This document shows positions 9,243 through 18,327 of a stretch of DNA of 64,000 nt, piece after piece; position 1 is the first letter of the stretch, and every line of letters starts with the position of its first letter. The stretch is from Botrimarina mediterranea (GTDB lineage Bacteria > Planctomycetota > Planctomycetia > Pirellulales > Lacipirellulaceae), in assembly GCF_007753265.1 (NCBI RefSeq), contig NZ_CP036349.1, positions 5,206,862 through 5,270,861 on the forward strand, read 5' to 3'. The notes below the pieces were generated by a model. The model worked only from the letters and a program-made list of their open reading frames with translations, did not search any database and had not been told where the DNA came from. A program made the translations under genes and the position numbers.

Positions 9243-10169
9243 TCAAGTCACCAACCCCTTCGTCACCATCATAAACACGTCCTCGAGCGTCGGCTCCTTG
9301 TCGGCGAACGACACCAACCCCACCTGCCCCGCGGCGAGCGTCTGCATCAGCCGGGCGACGTCCGTCTCCCCGCCGCTGTACTCGATCGTCACGCCGCGCG
9401 GGCCCTCTTGCAGCGAGCGCACGTGCGGGTCGCTCCGCACCAGGCTCACGCCCGCCGCCGGGTCGCCGGTGAAGCGGATCTCGAGCCGCCGGTGCTGCTG
9501 GATCTTGCGGTAGACGCTCTCGATCGGCCCGTGCAGCAGCAGCTTGCCGCGTTCGATGATACCGATGCTCGTGCAGATGTCGGCCAGCTCGGTGAGGATG
9601 TGGCTGGAGATGAGGATCGTCTTCCCCATCTTCCGCAGCTCCTTGAGCAGCGCCTTCACCTCGAGCCGCGCGCGCGGGTCGAGGCCGCTGGCCGGTTCGT
9701 CGAGGATCAGCACCGGCGGGTCGTGGACGAGTGTCTTCGCCAAACACAACCGCTGCTTCATGCCGCGCGACAGGCCGTTGACGTAGTCGTCGCGTTTGTG
9801 TGTCAGGTCCAATAGTTCGAGCACGTCGCCGATGATCGCCTTCCGCTGATTGCGTGGCACCTCGTAGGCGACGGCGAAGAAGTCGAGGAACTCCCACACC
9901 TTCATGCCGTCGTACACGCCGAACATGTCGGGCATGTAACCGATGCTCCGCCGCACGGCGATCGGGTCGTCGGTGACACTGTGCCCCGCGACGGTCGCCT
10001 CGCCGTGCGTCGGTCGCAAGAGCGTGGCGAGGAATCGAATGGTCGTGCTCTTGCCGGCGCCATTGGGGCCGATGAAGCCGAAGAGTTCCCCCTTGCCGAT
10101 CGACAGGTTAAGGTTCTCAACCGCGACAAAGTCGCCGTAGTGCTTGCCGAAGTTGCGGATCTCGATCAT
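9243..10169 (-). CDS. ABC transporter ATP-binding protein
   Basis: This 308-residue cytoplasmic ATPase presumably drives an export-type or gliding-type ABC system. Walker A is 'GFIGPNGAGKSTT' (about 31-43), the Q-loop lies near 'GYMPDMFGVYD', the signature is 'LSRGMKQRL' (about 133-141) and Walker B with catalytic Glu is 'PPVLILDEPASGLDP' (about 150-164), followed by the H-loop 'ISSHIL'. The C-terminal ~90 residues ('LEIRFTGDP...VTIEYSGGETDVARLMQTL') form the regulatory domain common in ABC-2 exporters. The gene upstream on the same strand encodes a membrane-anchored protein; no ABC-2 permease is adjacent. Confidence 0.92.
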   Translation of the reverse strand: MIEIRNFGKHYGDFVAVENLNLSIGKGELFGFIGPNGAGKSTTIRFLATLLRPTHGEATVAGHSVTDDPIAVRRSIGYMPDMFGVYDGMKVWEFLDFFAVAYEVPRNQRKAIIGDVLELLDLTHKRDDYVNGLSRGMKQRLCLAKTLVHDPPVLILDEPASGLDPRARLEVKALLKELRKMGKTILISSHILTELADICTSIGIIERGKLLLHGPIESVYRKIQQHRRLEIRFTGDPAAGVSLVRSDPHVRSLQEGPRGVTIEYSGGETDVARLMQTLAAGQVGLVSFADKEPTLEDVFMMVTKGLVT

Positions 10170-10186
10170 GCGCTTGTTTTAGACTT

Positions 10187-10295
10187 TAAGAATGGGACGC
10201 AGATTTACGGGGATTGAATGGATTGACGAGGATGACGCTTGAAATCTAATCCAACGGAATCCGTTACATCCGCGTAAATCCGCGTCCCATTCTTA
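10187..10295. repeat. Inverted repeat, 'GCAGATTTACGCGGAT' family, copy 4
   Basis: The left arm (10187-10214) reads 'TAAGAATGGGACGCAG...' and the right arm (10268-10295) ends '...GCGTCCCATTCTTA'. The loop is 53 nt. It fills the spacer between the 10301-12964 gene and the ABC ATPase gene on the minus strand. Confidence 0.85.
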
Positions 10296-10300
10296 GAGGC

Positions 10301-12964
10301 TCAGTTAACGTCCAGGGGACCATTGATGTCTTGCCGCGGCGCCGGCAGCGGGCCGTAGCCGAGGGCGCCGACGACGAGCGTCGCCCCCTTCTTCTGCGAA
10401 GCGCTCGGCGTCACCTCCAGGCCCGGCATCACCTGCGACACCCGCGCCACGACGCGCCGTTCGCCGGGCTCGAAGTGCTTCGGGTCGAGCGCCAGCCGCA
10501 ACAGGTTGTCGAGGTTGAGCCGCGCTGGGGCGTCGTCATCGCGGAGTTTCGCGGCGGCGCGGCGCTGTTCGACGAAGGGCAGCTCGCCACCGCTCGTTGA
10601 AGCCGTCGGCAGGAAGACGACGTTCGCCACGCTCCCGGGTTCCAAGTCCCCGAGCCAACACCCCTCGAGGTGCGGCTCGCCCTTGAGTCCGTCCGGCCGG
10701 CCAACGACGACCACGTCCTCCAGGAGCCAACCCGTGCGGTTCTCGAGCCGCGGCCCGCCGCTGGGGTTCTTCGCCAGGCGAATCGCGCCCGGCGTGCTCG
10801 ACCCGGCGATGCTCGCGGCGCCGACGTCGAACATCTCTTCGCTACGCACGAACTCCGTCGTCGCCGACGACGCCGCCAAGTCGCGGAGCCGCGTTTTGTC
10901 CTGGCGCACGAACGCCACAATCGACGGCGTGCTTACCATCGAGTCTTTCTCATCGCGCTCACGGCTCGGGAACGGCGCGGCGACGGTGGGGGCGTCGAAC
11001 TCGAGCTCATAGATCGTCGACAGCGAGCTGTAGAGCGCCGTGTAACGCGTCAGCAAGCCCCGCGGCGTGTCGGGTTGCAATTCCAGAACGCCGATCTCCG
11101 TTTGCGCCCGCACGAACCCGATGTCGAGCTGCGCCTGCTGGATGACGACCCAGCCGGCGGCGAGCGCGATCAGCGGCGCGGCGACCCACGCCAACTCGGG
11201 CCGGCGAATCGCGGCGAAGAAGCCCCAGTTGGCGGGCACCAGGACGAAGAGATACACGGCCAAGCAACCGATGACGAAGCTCGCCCCGGGGACCGACACG
11301 CCCGCCGACTCGCGGAGCGTCGCCCGCACGGCGCTCGACACGGCGCCAAAGTCATTGGTCGCGCCAGCGCCGCCGGGCACGGGCGCCGGCTTGAGGTTGG
11401 CGAACTCGATCGCCTCACCGGAGGAATTGTAAATCGACGCCGCCTCGTCGTCGGCAGCGAGCGTCAGCGCAAGTTGCTCGGGATCGGCGTGGGTGTCGCG
11501 CACGAATCCCCGCCAGCCCGTGTTGCGGAGCGGGTCGAGACGCACCGGCTCGCCCTCGGCCCAGACGACCGCGATCGGCGAGGCTTCTGGCTCTTCGCCT
11601 TCGACCTCCTCCAACCCATAGTCGTTAAAAGCCGGGTCGCGCGGCACGAAGCGTCGCGGCGGGCGGCGCAAGACAGCGGCGTTGAAGAAGTTGTCGTAGC
11701 CCTTCGACCACCTGAGCAGCCGGCGATCGGCAAGTTGCATCGCGGTGACGACGACGCGACCGCGACCGACGCGGCGCTCCACCAGCAGCCCCGCCGTGCC
11801 ACGCACGGGCTGCGCGCCGTCGGCGAGCACGAGGGCGACGCCGGACCAAGCACCCTCCTTGTTCAGCGGCGAGCCGCGGTCGCCGATGGAAAAGCCCTGC
11901 TCTAGTTCGTTGAGCCGCTTGGCGGTGATCTCCTCGGCGCCATCGGCCATCGCCGGCAGCAGCGGCTCCAAGAAGCTGCCGCGCAATTGGTCAAGCGAGT
12001 CGGGCCCATTGATGACGAGCTGCCCGCCCCAGTTGAGCCAGTCGATCAACGCCTCCCGTTGCGCCGGCTGCAGCGACTCGGGATCGACCTCGTCCCAGAC
12101 CACGTACGCGATCGACGTCCAAGCGAGCGCGTTGTCGGGAAGCGCCACCTCGCCCGAAGGCACGTCGGCCGGCACGGCGACGACGCGGTAGTTCTTGTCC
12201 GCCTTCAGACGGCCCTTGGCGCCGTCGATCGCCGTCGGGTCGATCGCGCTGGGGAGCGTCGCCGTCACCGAACGGAGCGAATCCATGAACGCGTAACGCT
12301 GCGGCTCCTTCGCCAGCACCACGAGGTGGTACTGATGGTCCGCCAACGGCCGCAGGGCCGGGGTCACGTCTTGCAGCTGGGAGTCGGTGCGGCGCTGGCG
12401 GACGATCGAACGCAGGTAGGGCGTCTCGCCCCCCGTCGGTGGGCAATAGAAGAGGGCGTCCACCGTCTTCCGCGACTCGCGGGCGACGACCAGCGGCCGC
12501 CGGCTGACGAGCCGCAGCGGAGACCCCTGGGTGTCGAACGAGGCGTTGTCCTTGCCGACCACCTCGTAGCTGACTGTGCCGTCAAAGTCCTCGGCGTTGG
12601 CCTTGGCGGGCTGGAGCACCGCGTTCCAGTGGCCGGGCTTAGCGAACAAAGCGGCGGCCCCCTCTCCGGCAGACCCCTCTCCGGCAGACCCCTCTCCGGC
12701 AGGCAGCGTCCGGGCCGGTTCCAGCACCAGCGGCCGGCGGCGTTGCTCTTCCTCGAGCCGCTTCTCCTCCAGGGCGATCTTCTCGGCCCGCTCCTTGGCG
12801 AGCCGGGCGGCCTTCTCGGCGGGCGTCTCGCTGCGGCAGCTGCACCCCCCCGACTGCAAAGCAGCGATCGCCAGCAGCAGCGTCACGACCCACCAGCGGC
12901 GGCGGCCAGCCGACCACCAGCGGCAGCAAGCGGGGCGGTCGAGGCGGTCGGGGCAGTTTGCCAT
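10301..12964 (-). CDS. Large membrane-anchored protein paired with ABC ATPase
   Basis: About 887 residues from ATG 12964 (a TTG at 12979 is possible). A hydrophobic segment ends at 'LQSGGCSCRS', which resembles a lipobox with Cys near 41. A charged coiled-coil-like stretch and an SAGEG tandem repeat follow (12658-12705). The middle region around 'YVVWDEVDPESLQPAQREAL' and 'WGGQLVINGPDS' resembles the glutamine-amidotransferase-like fold seen in GldG-type and DUF4159-type proteins. Two further membrane segments lie near 'FVIGCLAVYLFVLVPANW' and 'VAAPLIALAAGWVVI' (about 570-625), with a periplasmic C-terminus. A substrate-binding or accessory role with the downstream ATPase is inferred from order only. 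Confidence 0.75.
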   Translation of the reverse strand: MANCPDRLDRPACCRWWSAGRRRWWVVTLLLAIAALQSGGCSCRSETPAEKAARLAKERAEKIALEEKRLEEEQRRRPLVLEPARTLPAGEGSAGEGSAGEGAAALFAKPGHWNAVLQPAKANAEDFDGTVSYEVVGKDNASFDTQGSPLRLVSRRPLVVARESRKTVDALFYCPPTGGETPYLRSIVRQRRTDSQLQDVTPALRPLADHQYHLVVLAKEPQRYAFMDSLRSVTATLPSAIDPTAIDGAKGRLKADKNYRVVAVPADVPSGEVALPDNALAWTSIAYVVWDEVDPESLQPAQREALIDWLNWGGQLVINGPDSLDQLRGSFLEPLLPAMADGAEEITAKRLNELEQGFSIGDRGSPLNKEGAWSGVALVLADGAQPVRGTAGLLVERRVGRGRVVVTAMQLADRRLLRWSKGYDNFFNAAVLRRPPRRFVPRDPAFNDYGLEEVEGEEPEASPIAVVWAEGEPVRLDPLRNTGWRGFVRDTHADPEQLALTLAADDEAASIYNSSGEAIEFANLKPAPVPGGAGATNDFGAVSSAVRATLRESAGVSVPGASFVIGCLAVYLFVLVPANWGFFAAIRRPELAWVAAPLIALAAGWVVIQQAQLDIGFVRAQTEIGVLELQPDTPRGLLTRYTALYSSLSTIYELEFDAPTVAAPFPSRERDEKDSMVSTPSIVAFVRQDKTRLRDLAASSATTEFVRSEEMFDVGAASIAGSSTPGAIRLAKNPSGGPRLENRTGWLLEDVVVVGRPDGLKGEPHLEGCWLGDLEPGSVANVVFLPTASTSGGELPFVEQRRAAAKLRDDDAPARLNLDNLLRLALDPKHFEPGERRVVARVSQVMPGLEVTPSASQKKGATLVVGALGYGPLPAPRQDINGPLDVN

Positions 12965-12979
12965 CAGCTTCGCGGTCAA

Positions 12980-13473
12980 TTGGCTTCTAGGTCTCGCTCT
13001 CGTGCCGTCGCCGCGCCGGCGCCTGCTTTTGCTTAGGGACGTAACTCGTTTCGCAAGTGCGTATTATAAGCGATCGCCAATCGGCCCCCGAATCGTTTTA
13101 GCCACTAATCGCCACAATCCGCGGGCGAACCAGGCACGCTGCTCCCGGCGGTAGAGCCAATCCCGCGCGAGTTTCCTTGCATCTCGTTGGCCGGATCGCT
13201 AGTTTGCAGATAGCCGTGGGGTCGCCATTTGCTTAGCGATCTCACGGCCAGCTCATCAACCAATGCCGTAGCGACTCAGATCAACGACTGGGATCGAGCT
13301 GCGATCGATGGCAGCCGAAGCGTTGCGTACGAAGGCTCCACAACACTTGGCGTGACGGGGAAGAGGCAACCTACTCCCTTATCCGCCTAACGTCTTCGCA
13401 GGTCTAACTTCATCGCAAGTTAGTAGCGCCCCTCCGGCGCGCCCGCGGCTGACGCTGTTGGAGAGCAGTTACC
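12980..13473. other. Intergenic region, about 0.5 kb
   Basis: This is the divergent spacer between the minus-strand 887-residue gene and the plus-strand zinc-ribbon gene. I see no convincing ORF, RNA gene or terminator. A purine stretch 'GGAGAG' at about 13460-13465 is a plausible ribosome site for the 13474 gene. Confidence 0.5.
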
Positions 13474-13836
13474 ATGGGCATTAAAGTCGAGTGTTCCAAC
13501 GGGCACACTTTCAAGGTCAAAGACAAGTACGCCGGCCGGAAGGGCCTCTGCCCTCGCTGTCAGGTCGTCGTCTTGGTGCCTGACCTGTTGACTTCCCAGG
13601 AAACCGAAGCCAGCTACCGACGGGCGGTCGCCGAGGAGGTCCGCGCCCACAACGCGTCACCCGCCGACTACGCCTCCTCGGTCCTCGACGACGCGTTGCA
13701 CGACGACGCCAGCAGCAGCGGCAGCCTGCTGGGCTCGTCAGTGATTCGCCACCACACCAAGTGCAAGTGCGGCCATGCCGTGCCGATGTGGTTCGCGAAG
13801 TGCCCCGCCTGCGGGAACTACATGCCGCAGCGCTAG
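13474..13836 (+). CDS. Small protein with two zinc-ribbon-like knuckles
   Basis: The 120-residue protein has an N-terminal 'CSNGH...CPRCQ' element (C7, C27, C30) and a C-terminal 'CKCGH...CPACG' element (about residues 93-115). Together they resemble paired zinc knuckles of the kind found in planctomycete MJ0042-like and double zinc-ribbon proteins. The linker is acidic and Ser-rich ('DDALHDDASSSGS'). No membrane segment is present. The function is unknown; binding of nucleic acid or protein is typical for such modules but is not shown here. Confidence 0.75.
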   Translation: MGIKVECSNGHTFKVKDKYAGRKGLCPRCQVVVLVPDLLTSQETEASYRRAVAEEVRAHNASPADYASSVLDDALHDDASSSGSLLGSSVIRHHTKCKCGHAVPMWFAKCPACGNYMPQR

Positions 13837-13993
13837 CTAGCACCAGGTGGAGCTCGTTCGTGACTTCGCCGTTCGACTGCTGTGGCGGTCGATGAGCCGC
13901 TTTGCTACGGTCCCGCCGCTTGCCGGCGTGCGCCGAGGTTCCGCCTCTTGCGCCGGCGCCCCGACTCCGAGCCTCCGGCAGGGCCCGCGCTCT

Positions 13994-14680
13994 ATGCGAC
14001 TTTCGACACCGACTCCGCTCGTCCTTCTCGCCGCCGTCGCTATGACGGGCTGCCAGTCTGGCGGTCCGCGGATGGCTGGACTGAATCCGTTCTATCAACC
14101 GGAACGGACCACCTACGTCGTCGCCGCCAAGCGGATGGACGAGATCCGTAAGCTCGCCGAGAAGTCCACCGGCGAAGACACCCCCGATCAGCAGACGATC
14201 GTTCAGGACTTGGTCAAGCCGCTCGAGAAAGAAACCGATCCGCTCGTGCGGCAGGCGACTCTCGAAACGGCCGCCAAGTTCAACACAACGCTCGCCGGCA
14301 AGACGTTGATCGCCGGCCTCTCGGACGAGAGCCCCTTCGTGCGCGAAGCGGCCTGCCGCCTACTCGCCAGCCGCCCGACCGCGGGCGCGGTCGAGCCGCT
14401 CACAGGCGTTGTTCGACAAGACGAGTCCTTCGACGTCCGCGTCGCTGCGGCACAGGCGCTAGAACCCAACGGCGCCAAACCCGAACAACTGCTTGCGCTA
14501 TTGGAAGACCCGAATCCCGCGATGCAACTGGTCGGCGTCGAAGCGATGCGCAACGCCACCGGCAAAGACTACGGCGGCGATGTCGCCGCCTACGTTGCGC
14601 TAGCACGCGGCGAAGCCCCGCCCGCGCGAGAGCCGACCTCTGTCGCTGCTCGCGTTCCTGACTGGGTTCCCTTCTTCTAG
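13994..14680 (+). CDS. HEAT-repeat lipoprotein
   Basis: From ATG 13994 the 228-residue protein starts with a lipoprotein signal peptide, 'TPTPLVLLAAVAMTGCQSG', whose lipobox Cys is near residue 19. The longer reading from 13847 lacks any signal-peptide logic and was not used. The mature part has about three HEAT/PBS-lyase-like helical pairs, for example 'DPLVRQATLETAAKF', 'SPFVREAACRLLASR' and 'SFDVRVAAAQAL'. It is likely an envelope scaffold or binding protein; the partner is unknown. Confidence 0.8.
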   Translation: MRLSTPTPLVLLAAVAMTGCQSGGPRMAGLNPFYQPERTTYVVAAKRMDEIRKLAEKSTGEDTPDQQTIVQDLVKPLEKETDPLVRQATLETAAKFNTTLAGKTLIAGLSDESPFVREAACRLLASRPTAGAVEPLTGVVRQDESFDVRVAAAQALEPNGAKPEQLLALLEDPNPAMQLVGVEAMRNATGKDYGGDVAAYVALARGEAPPAREPTSVAARVPDWVPFF

Positions 14681-14923
14681 CGCGCCGCTTTTCCCGGTCT
14701 GCTCAAACCACGCCATCGACGCGGTAGGCAGGCTCGCGCACTCCGCCGCGCTGAATTACGGCGTGCGACAATCCGCGACGGTTGAATGACTGTCGTCAGA
14801 GGACGCTCCGTCCGATACCCCAAGCTAGGCGCGTCAGACCTTGCGCCCAGTGGAGCCGTTGTCGGCTTTACTGCTAGCAGAGTCAGCGGACTAGCGTCGC
14901 ATCAAAGTGGGGGCTGCGGGCCG

Positions 14924-16930
14924 ATGCATTTCACCGAACGCTTTGCGCCGGTCGGTCAGGTTTTCCGTTTCGCGGCGTCGCGTCGCGTCGTTCGTGCCGT
15001 GCTAGCGGTCGCGCTCGCACCGTCGTGGGCGATGGCGGTCGAAGGCCCCGTGCTGGCGACGCCTCACCAGGACTTGGCCGACGTCGTTCCGCTTAAAGTC
15101 CTAGACGAGATCGACCTCTCCGGCGCAACGCCGAAGATCGCGTCGAAGCCATCGCTCAGCTGGCGTCCGGCGACAAGCGAGCCCCAACCGGCGCCTGCCG
15201 CTGCTACGAAGGCAGCCGCGCCAAGCACGCCCGATGCGAAAGAGCCGAAGCAGCTCGAAACCGAGCCGCACCTGAAGCCCCTCGTGACGGCCCCAACGCT
15301 GGTCGCCCCACAAGTCCGTGAGACGCAGCCGGCGCCACCCGCCTCCCCGACGCCCGGCAACAACACATCCCCCGCGGAGGAGTCGGCGCCTCTCGACGAT
15401 CAGGACGCCGAGGACTCCGAGGAGGTCGATTCGATCAAGGCCGCTGACGCGCCGATGCTGCCGCTGCGCGCCCACCGCCCTTCGCCCGGGACCGCAGCGG
15501 CGACGCCGGCCGCCCCGCTTACAGATCGGGGCCCCGCCAACAAAGGCCTCGCCGATAAGGGCCCGGTCGCAACACTGGCGCCGGTCGAAAAGCCGACGTT
15601 CCAGCCCTTCGTCGAGCCCCCCAACGACAAGCAGGTCGCCGACAAGCCAGTCACCCCAAAGCCCGCTGCACCCAAGCCCGCAGCGGCCCCAACCACGCAA
15701 GCCGCTGCACAGCCACAGCCTCAAGCTGAACCGCAAGCCCAACAACAAGCGCCGACGCGCCCGCTCGCCGCGGCGCCCGCCGTCGCTCCGCCGCAGGCGA
15801 TCCAGCCGCCAGCGCCGCTCAGTCGCAACATGCGTAACCTGCGTTCGCGACTCCGAACGGTGCTTTCGTTCTACTACCGCAAGCCGCTCAACACGGTCGA
15901 GCACGACCCGTGGGAGTTGATGCACGCGATGCTGGGCTACGAACTGCACAGCCGCGTGCGTGACGGCGGCCCCAACGGCCCCTACATGACGCTGGTGGGT
16001 CATCTCTGCTTCAACCGCCCGTCGAAGCGGCAGCAGCTGATGATCATCAACCGCGACGGCAAGCTCGAGGCAGAGGTCGGTGTCGGCGTGCAGGGGCACC
16101 GAGGCCAGTTCCTGGCCATGCTCGCCCAGTGCAACGTGAGCCCCGATTACCCGATCCGAGTCGGCGGCAAGGAGTTCACGATCAGCGACCTGATCGAGTC
16201 CGAACAGCGCAGCTGCTACGCCAAGACCGAGCTGACGTTCAAGCTGATCGGCCTGGGGCACTACTTGGCGTCGGACGCCACCTGGGTCAACGACCAGGGC
16301 GAGACCTGGGACATCCCGCGGCTGATCAAAGAAGAACGCACCCAGCCGATCCGTGGCGCCGCGTGCGGCGGCACCCACCGGTTGACGGGCCTGAGTCTGG
16401 CTTACCGCCGGCGCGAGGCCCGTGGCGAGCCGCTCGACGGCGAATACGCCGAGGCGGCACGCTTCGTGAACCAGTACCAAGCCTACGCCTTCCAACTACA
16501 GAACGAGGACGGCAGCCTCAGCACCGAGTGGTTTGCGGGCCGCGGCGCCGAGGAAGACCTCGAGCGCCGGCTCCGCACAACGGGGCATATCCTCGAATGG
16601 CTTGCCTACACCCAGAATGACGAAGAGTTACAGTCGTACCGCACCGTCCGCGCCGTGAACTACCTCACCGAGCTACTGGCGAGCAACGCCGACAAGGACT
16701 GGCATCTGGGCTCGATCGGCCACGCGCTTCACGCCCTGGTGCTGTACGACAAGCGGGTCTTCCGGCCGCACGACACCGAGAACGCCCAGGTCCTCGCCGC
16801 CGTTGACCCGACGGGGAGCCTGTACCGCGAGTACCCGATTTATCGTGGCGTGATGCGCAACAGCCCGCCGCAGCCGTCCGGCTTCCTGGGGCTGTTCGGC
16901 CCGTCGAGGTCGTCGAACAACCGGCGGTAG
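14924..16930 (+). CDS. Secreted protein with Pro/Ala-rich linker and helical C-terminal domain
   Basis: From ATG 14924 it is 668 residues and begins with a probable signal peptide ('VVRAVLAVALAPSWAMAVEG'). Residues about 80-300 are low-complexity Pro/Ala/Glu/Lys, probably a disordered spacer. Residues about 310-650 form a conserved-looking domain with helical repeats 'GGTHRLTGLSLAYRRR', 'TTGHILEWLAYTQND' and 'LGSIGHALHALVLYD', which suggests an alpha/alpha toroid as in terpene-cyclase-like folds. No catalytic motif can be named. It may be an envelope-associated structural protein; the function is unknown. Confidence 0.7.
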   Translation: MHFTERFAPVGQVFRFAASRRVVRAVLAVALAPSWAMAVEGPVLATPHQDLADVVPLKVLDEIDLSGATPKIASKPSLSWRPATSEPQPAPAAATKAAAPSTPDAKEPKQLETEPHLKPLVTAPTLVAPQVRETQPAPPASPTPGNNTSPAEESAPLDDQDAEDSEEVDSIKAADAPMLPLRAHRPSPGTAAATPAAPLTDRGPANKGLADKGPVATLAPVEKPTFQPFVEPPNDKQVADKPVTPKPAAPKPAAAPTTQAAAQPQPQAEPQAQQQAPTRPLAAAPAVAPPQAIQPPAPLSRNMRNLRSRLRTVLSFYYRKPLNTVEHDPWELMHAMLGYELHSRVRDGGPNGPYMTLVGHLCFNRPSKRQQLMIINRDGKLEAEVGVGVQGHRGQFLAMLAQCNVSPDYPIRVGGKEFTISDLIESEQRSCYAKTELTFKLIGLGHYLASDATWVNDQGETWDIPRLIKEERTQPIRGAACGGTHRLTGLSLAYRRREARGEPLDGEYAEAARFVNQYQAYAFQLQNEDGSLSTEWFAGRGAEEDLERRLRTTGHILEWLAYTQNDEELQSYRTVRAVNYLTELLASNADKDWHLGSIGHALHALVLYDKRVFRPHDTENAQVLAAVDPTGSLYREYPIYRGVMRNSPPQPSGFLGLFGPSRSSNNRR

Positions 16931-17141
16931 CGGTTCGAAAGAGCATGGTTCGAGTTTGCTATGGTGGCGATTCACCGGTGTGACTCGAAGCGAGCCGCGC
17001 TCTCGGATTGATTGCCCCGACTCGGATCGGGTATGGTTGGCTGGTGGAACGGAGCGGCTTCCCGGCGCGGGATTTGCCCGCGTTCCGCGCGGGTCGTTCG
17101 CTCTGGCGACCCCACGGACGTGAGTCGGCTACCAAGATCGA

Positions 17142-18245
17142 ATGGCGCCCCCGAGAGCTACCGCACCCCGTCGGTTCACGCCCCAACTCGAGGGCTTCTG
17201 CGCCGCTGCGTCGGGTCTCGCCGACCAGCACTCGGCCGACGCCATCCTGTTCCTCGCCGAACGGCCCATCGATTGGGCCAAGCTCCAAGAAGCTTTTGGC
17301 AGCCGCACGCTGCTGGTGGCGGCGGACTCCGAGGACCAGCTGGCGGGCGCCCACGACGACGACAACGGCCCCGGATTCGACACGATCCTCCTGGGCATGA
17401 ATGACGCCCCGGTCTTCGAGCGGCTCACCCAGGCCCTCCTCGAAGCGGTCGCGGACGAGCTGCTGGAGCCCGGCTCCAAGGTCGTCACTCTCTACAGCAG
17501 CTACGACCCGGGCGTCATCGATTCACTCAGCCTGATCCACCTCGACGAGCACCTCGGCCGCCTCACCGTGCGCGACTTGCGGCGGATCGAGACCAAGATC
17601 CCGATGGAGACCATCCGCGCGGTCATCGACTTGGCGGTCGAGATCGGCCGCGAAGGGCGTGAGGGGAAGCCGATCGGCACGCTGATGGTCGTTGGCGACC
17701 ACAAGCGCACGCTCGAACTGTCGAAGCCGATGGGCTTCGACCCGGTGAAGGGCTACCCCGCGTCGGAACGCAGCATCTCGGACGCCAAGGTCCGCGACGG
17801 CGTCAAAGAGATCGCCCAGATGGACGGCGCTTTCATCATCTCAGCAAACGGCACGGTGGTGGCCGCCGCCCAGCACATCACCGCCCCGGCCTCGACCGAC
17901 ATCACGCTGTCCAAGGGCCTCGGCGCCCGCCACTGGACCGCCGCGCAGATCACCAAGGCGACCGAAGCCATCGCCGTCGCGGTGAGCAGTTCGGGCGGCA
18001 CCGTGCGTGTCTTCCAAGGGGGCGAGGTCGTCCTCCGCATCGAGCCGCTCGAACGGGCGATGACCTGGCGCGAGTTCGAGTCCGAGCACGACGGCGACAA
18101 AGAAAAGGCCGCCGCGACCGCCGACGCCAAGAAGCCGACCGAGAAGAAGGCCTCGAAGGTGCGGTCGAAGACGCCCCGCGGCAAGGCCGCCAAGGCGGCC
18201 GCCGAGACCAAGCCCGACGACGCCGCTGCCGACGCGGGCGGGTGA
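17142..18245 (+). CDS. Diadenylate cyclase (DisA_N/DAC domain) with basic tail
   Basis: DAC domains make cyclic di-AMP from two ATP. In this 367-residue protein the DAC domain covers about 170-310. The DGA motif is D228-G-A in 'AQMDGAFIISANG' and the second motif is 'LGARHWTAA' (R263-H264-W265), where most family members have RHR. The N-terminal ~165 residues are an unassigned alpha/beta domain, and the last ~50 are Lys/Ala-rich, possibly nucleic-acid-binding or disordered. It lacks the HhH DNA-binding part of DisA and the membrane helices of CdaA. The gene is monocistronic, facing convergent purC. Confidence 0.82.
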   Translation: MAPPRATAPRRFTPQLEGFCAAASGLADQHSADAILFLAERPIDWAKLQEAFGSRTLLVAADSEDQLAGAHDDDNGPGFDTILLGMNDAPVFERLTQALLEAVADELLEPGSKVVTLYSSYDPGVIDSLSLIHLDEHLGRLTVRDLRRIETKIPMETIRAVIDLAVEIGREGREGKPIGTLMVVGDHKRTLELSKPMGFDPVKGYPASERSISDAKVRDGVKEIAQMDGAFIISANGTVVAAAQHITAPASTDITLSKGLGARHWTAAQITKATEAIAVAVSSSGGTVRVFQGGEVVLRIEPLERAMTWREFESEHDGDKEKAAATADAKKPTEKKASKVRSKTPRGKAAKAAAETKPDDAAADAGG

Positions 18246-18249
18246 ATGA

Positions 18250-18327
18250 GTGGAGGCGTCGCTTGTGGGACGCTCTGGTCGATAGGGTGCGCCGAATCGG
18301 CGTCGGAGACGCCTCCTACAGGTTCGT
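18250..18327. repeat. Inverted repeat, 'GGAGGCGTCTCNAGACGCC' family, copy 1
   Basis: 'GTGGAGGCGTCGC' on the left and 'GGCGTCGGAGACGCCTCCTAC' (split by a few mismatches) on the right flank 'GCGCCGAATCGG'. It lies between the convergent diadenylate cyclase and purC genes. Relatives are at 54027-54113 and 60501-60590. Confidence 0.75.

Noticed and set aside
15101-16495. 464-codon minus-strand frame opposite the large secreted protein
   Set aside because: Its first half is a mirror of the Pro/Ala linker, giving a Gly/Arg/Leu run; no protein-like features.
17142-18245. Full-length DisA
   Set aside because: Only the DAC domain is present; the linker and HhH DNA-binding parts of DisA are missing.
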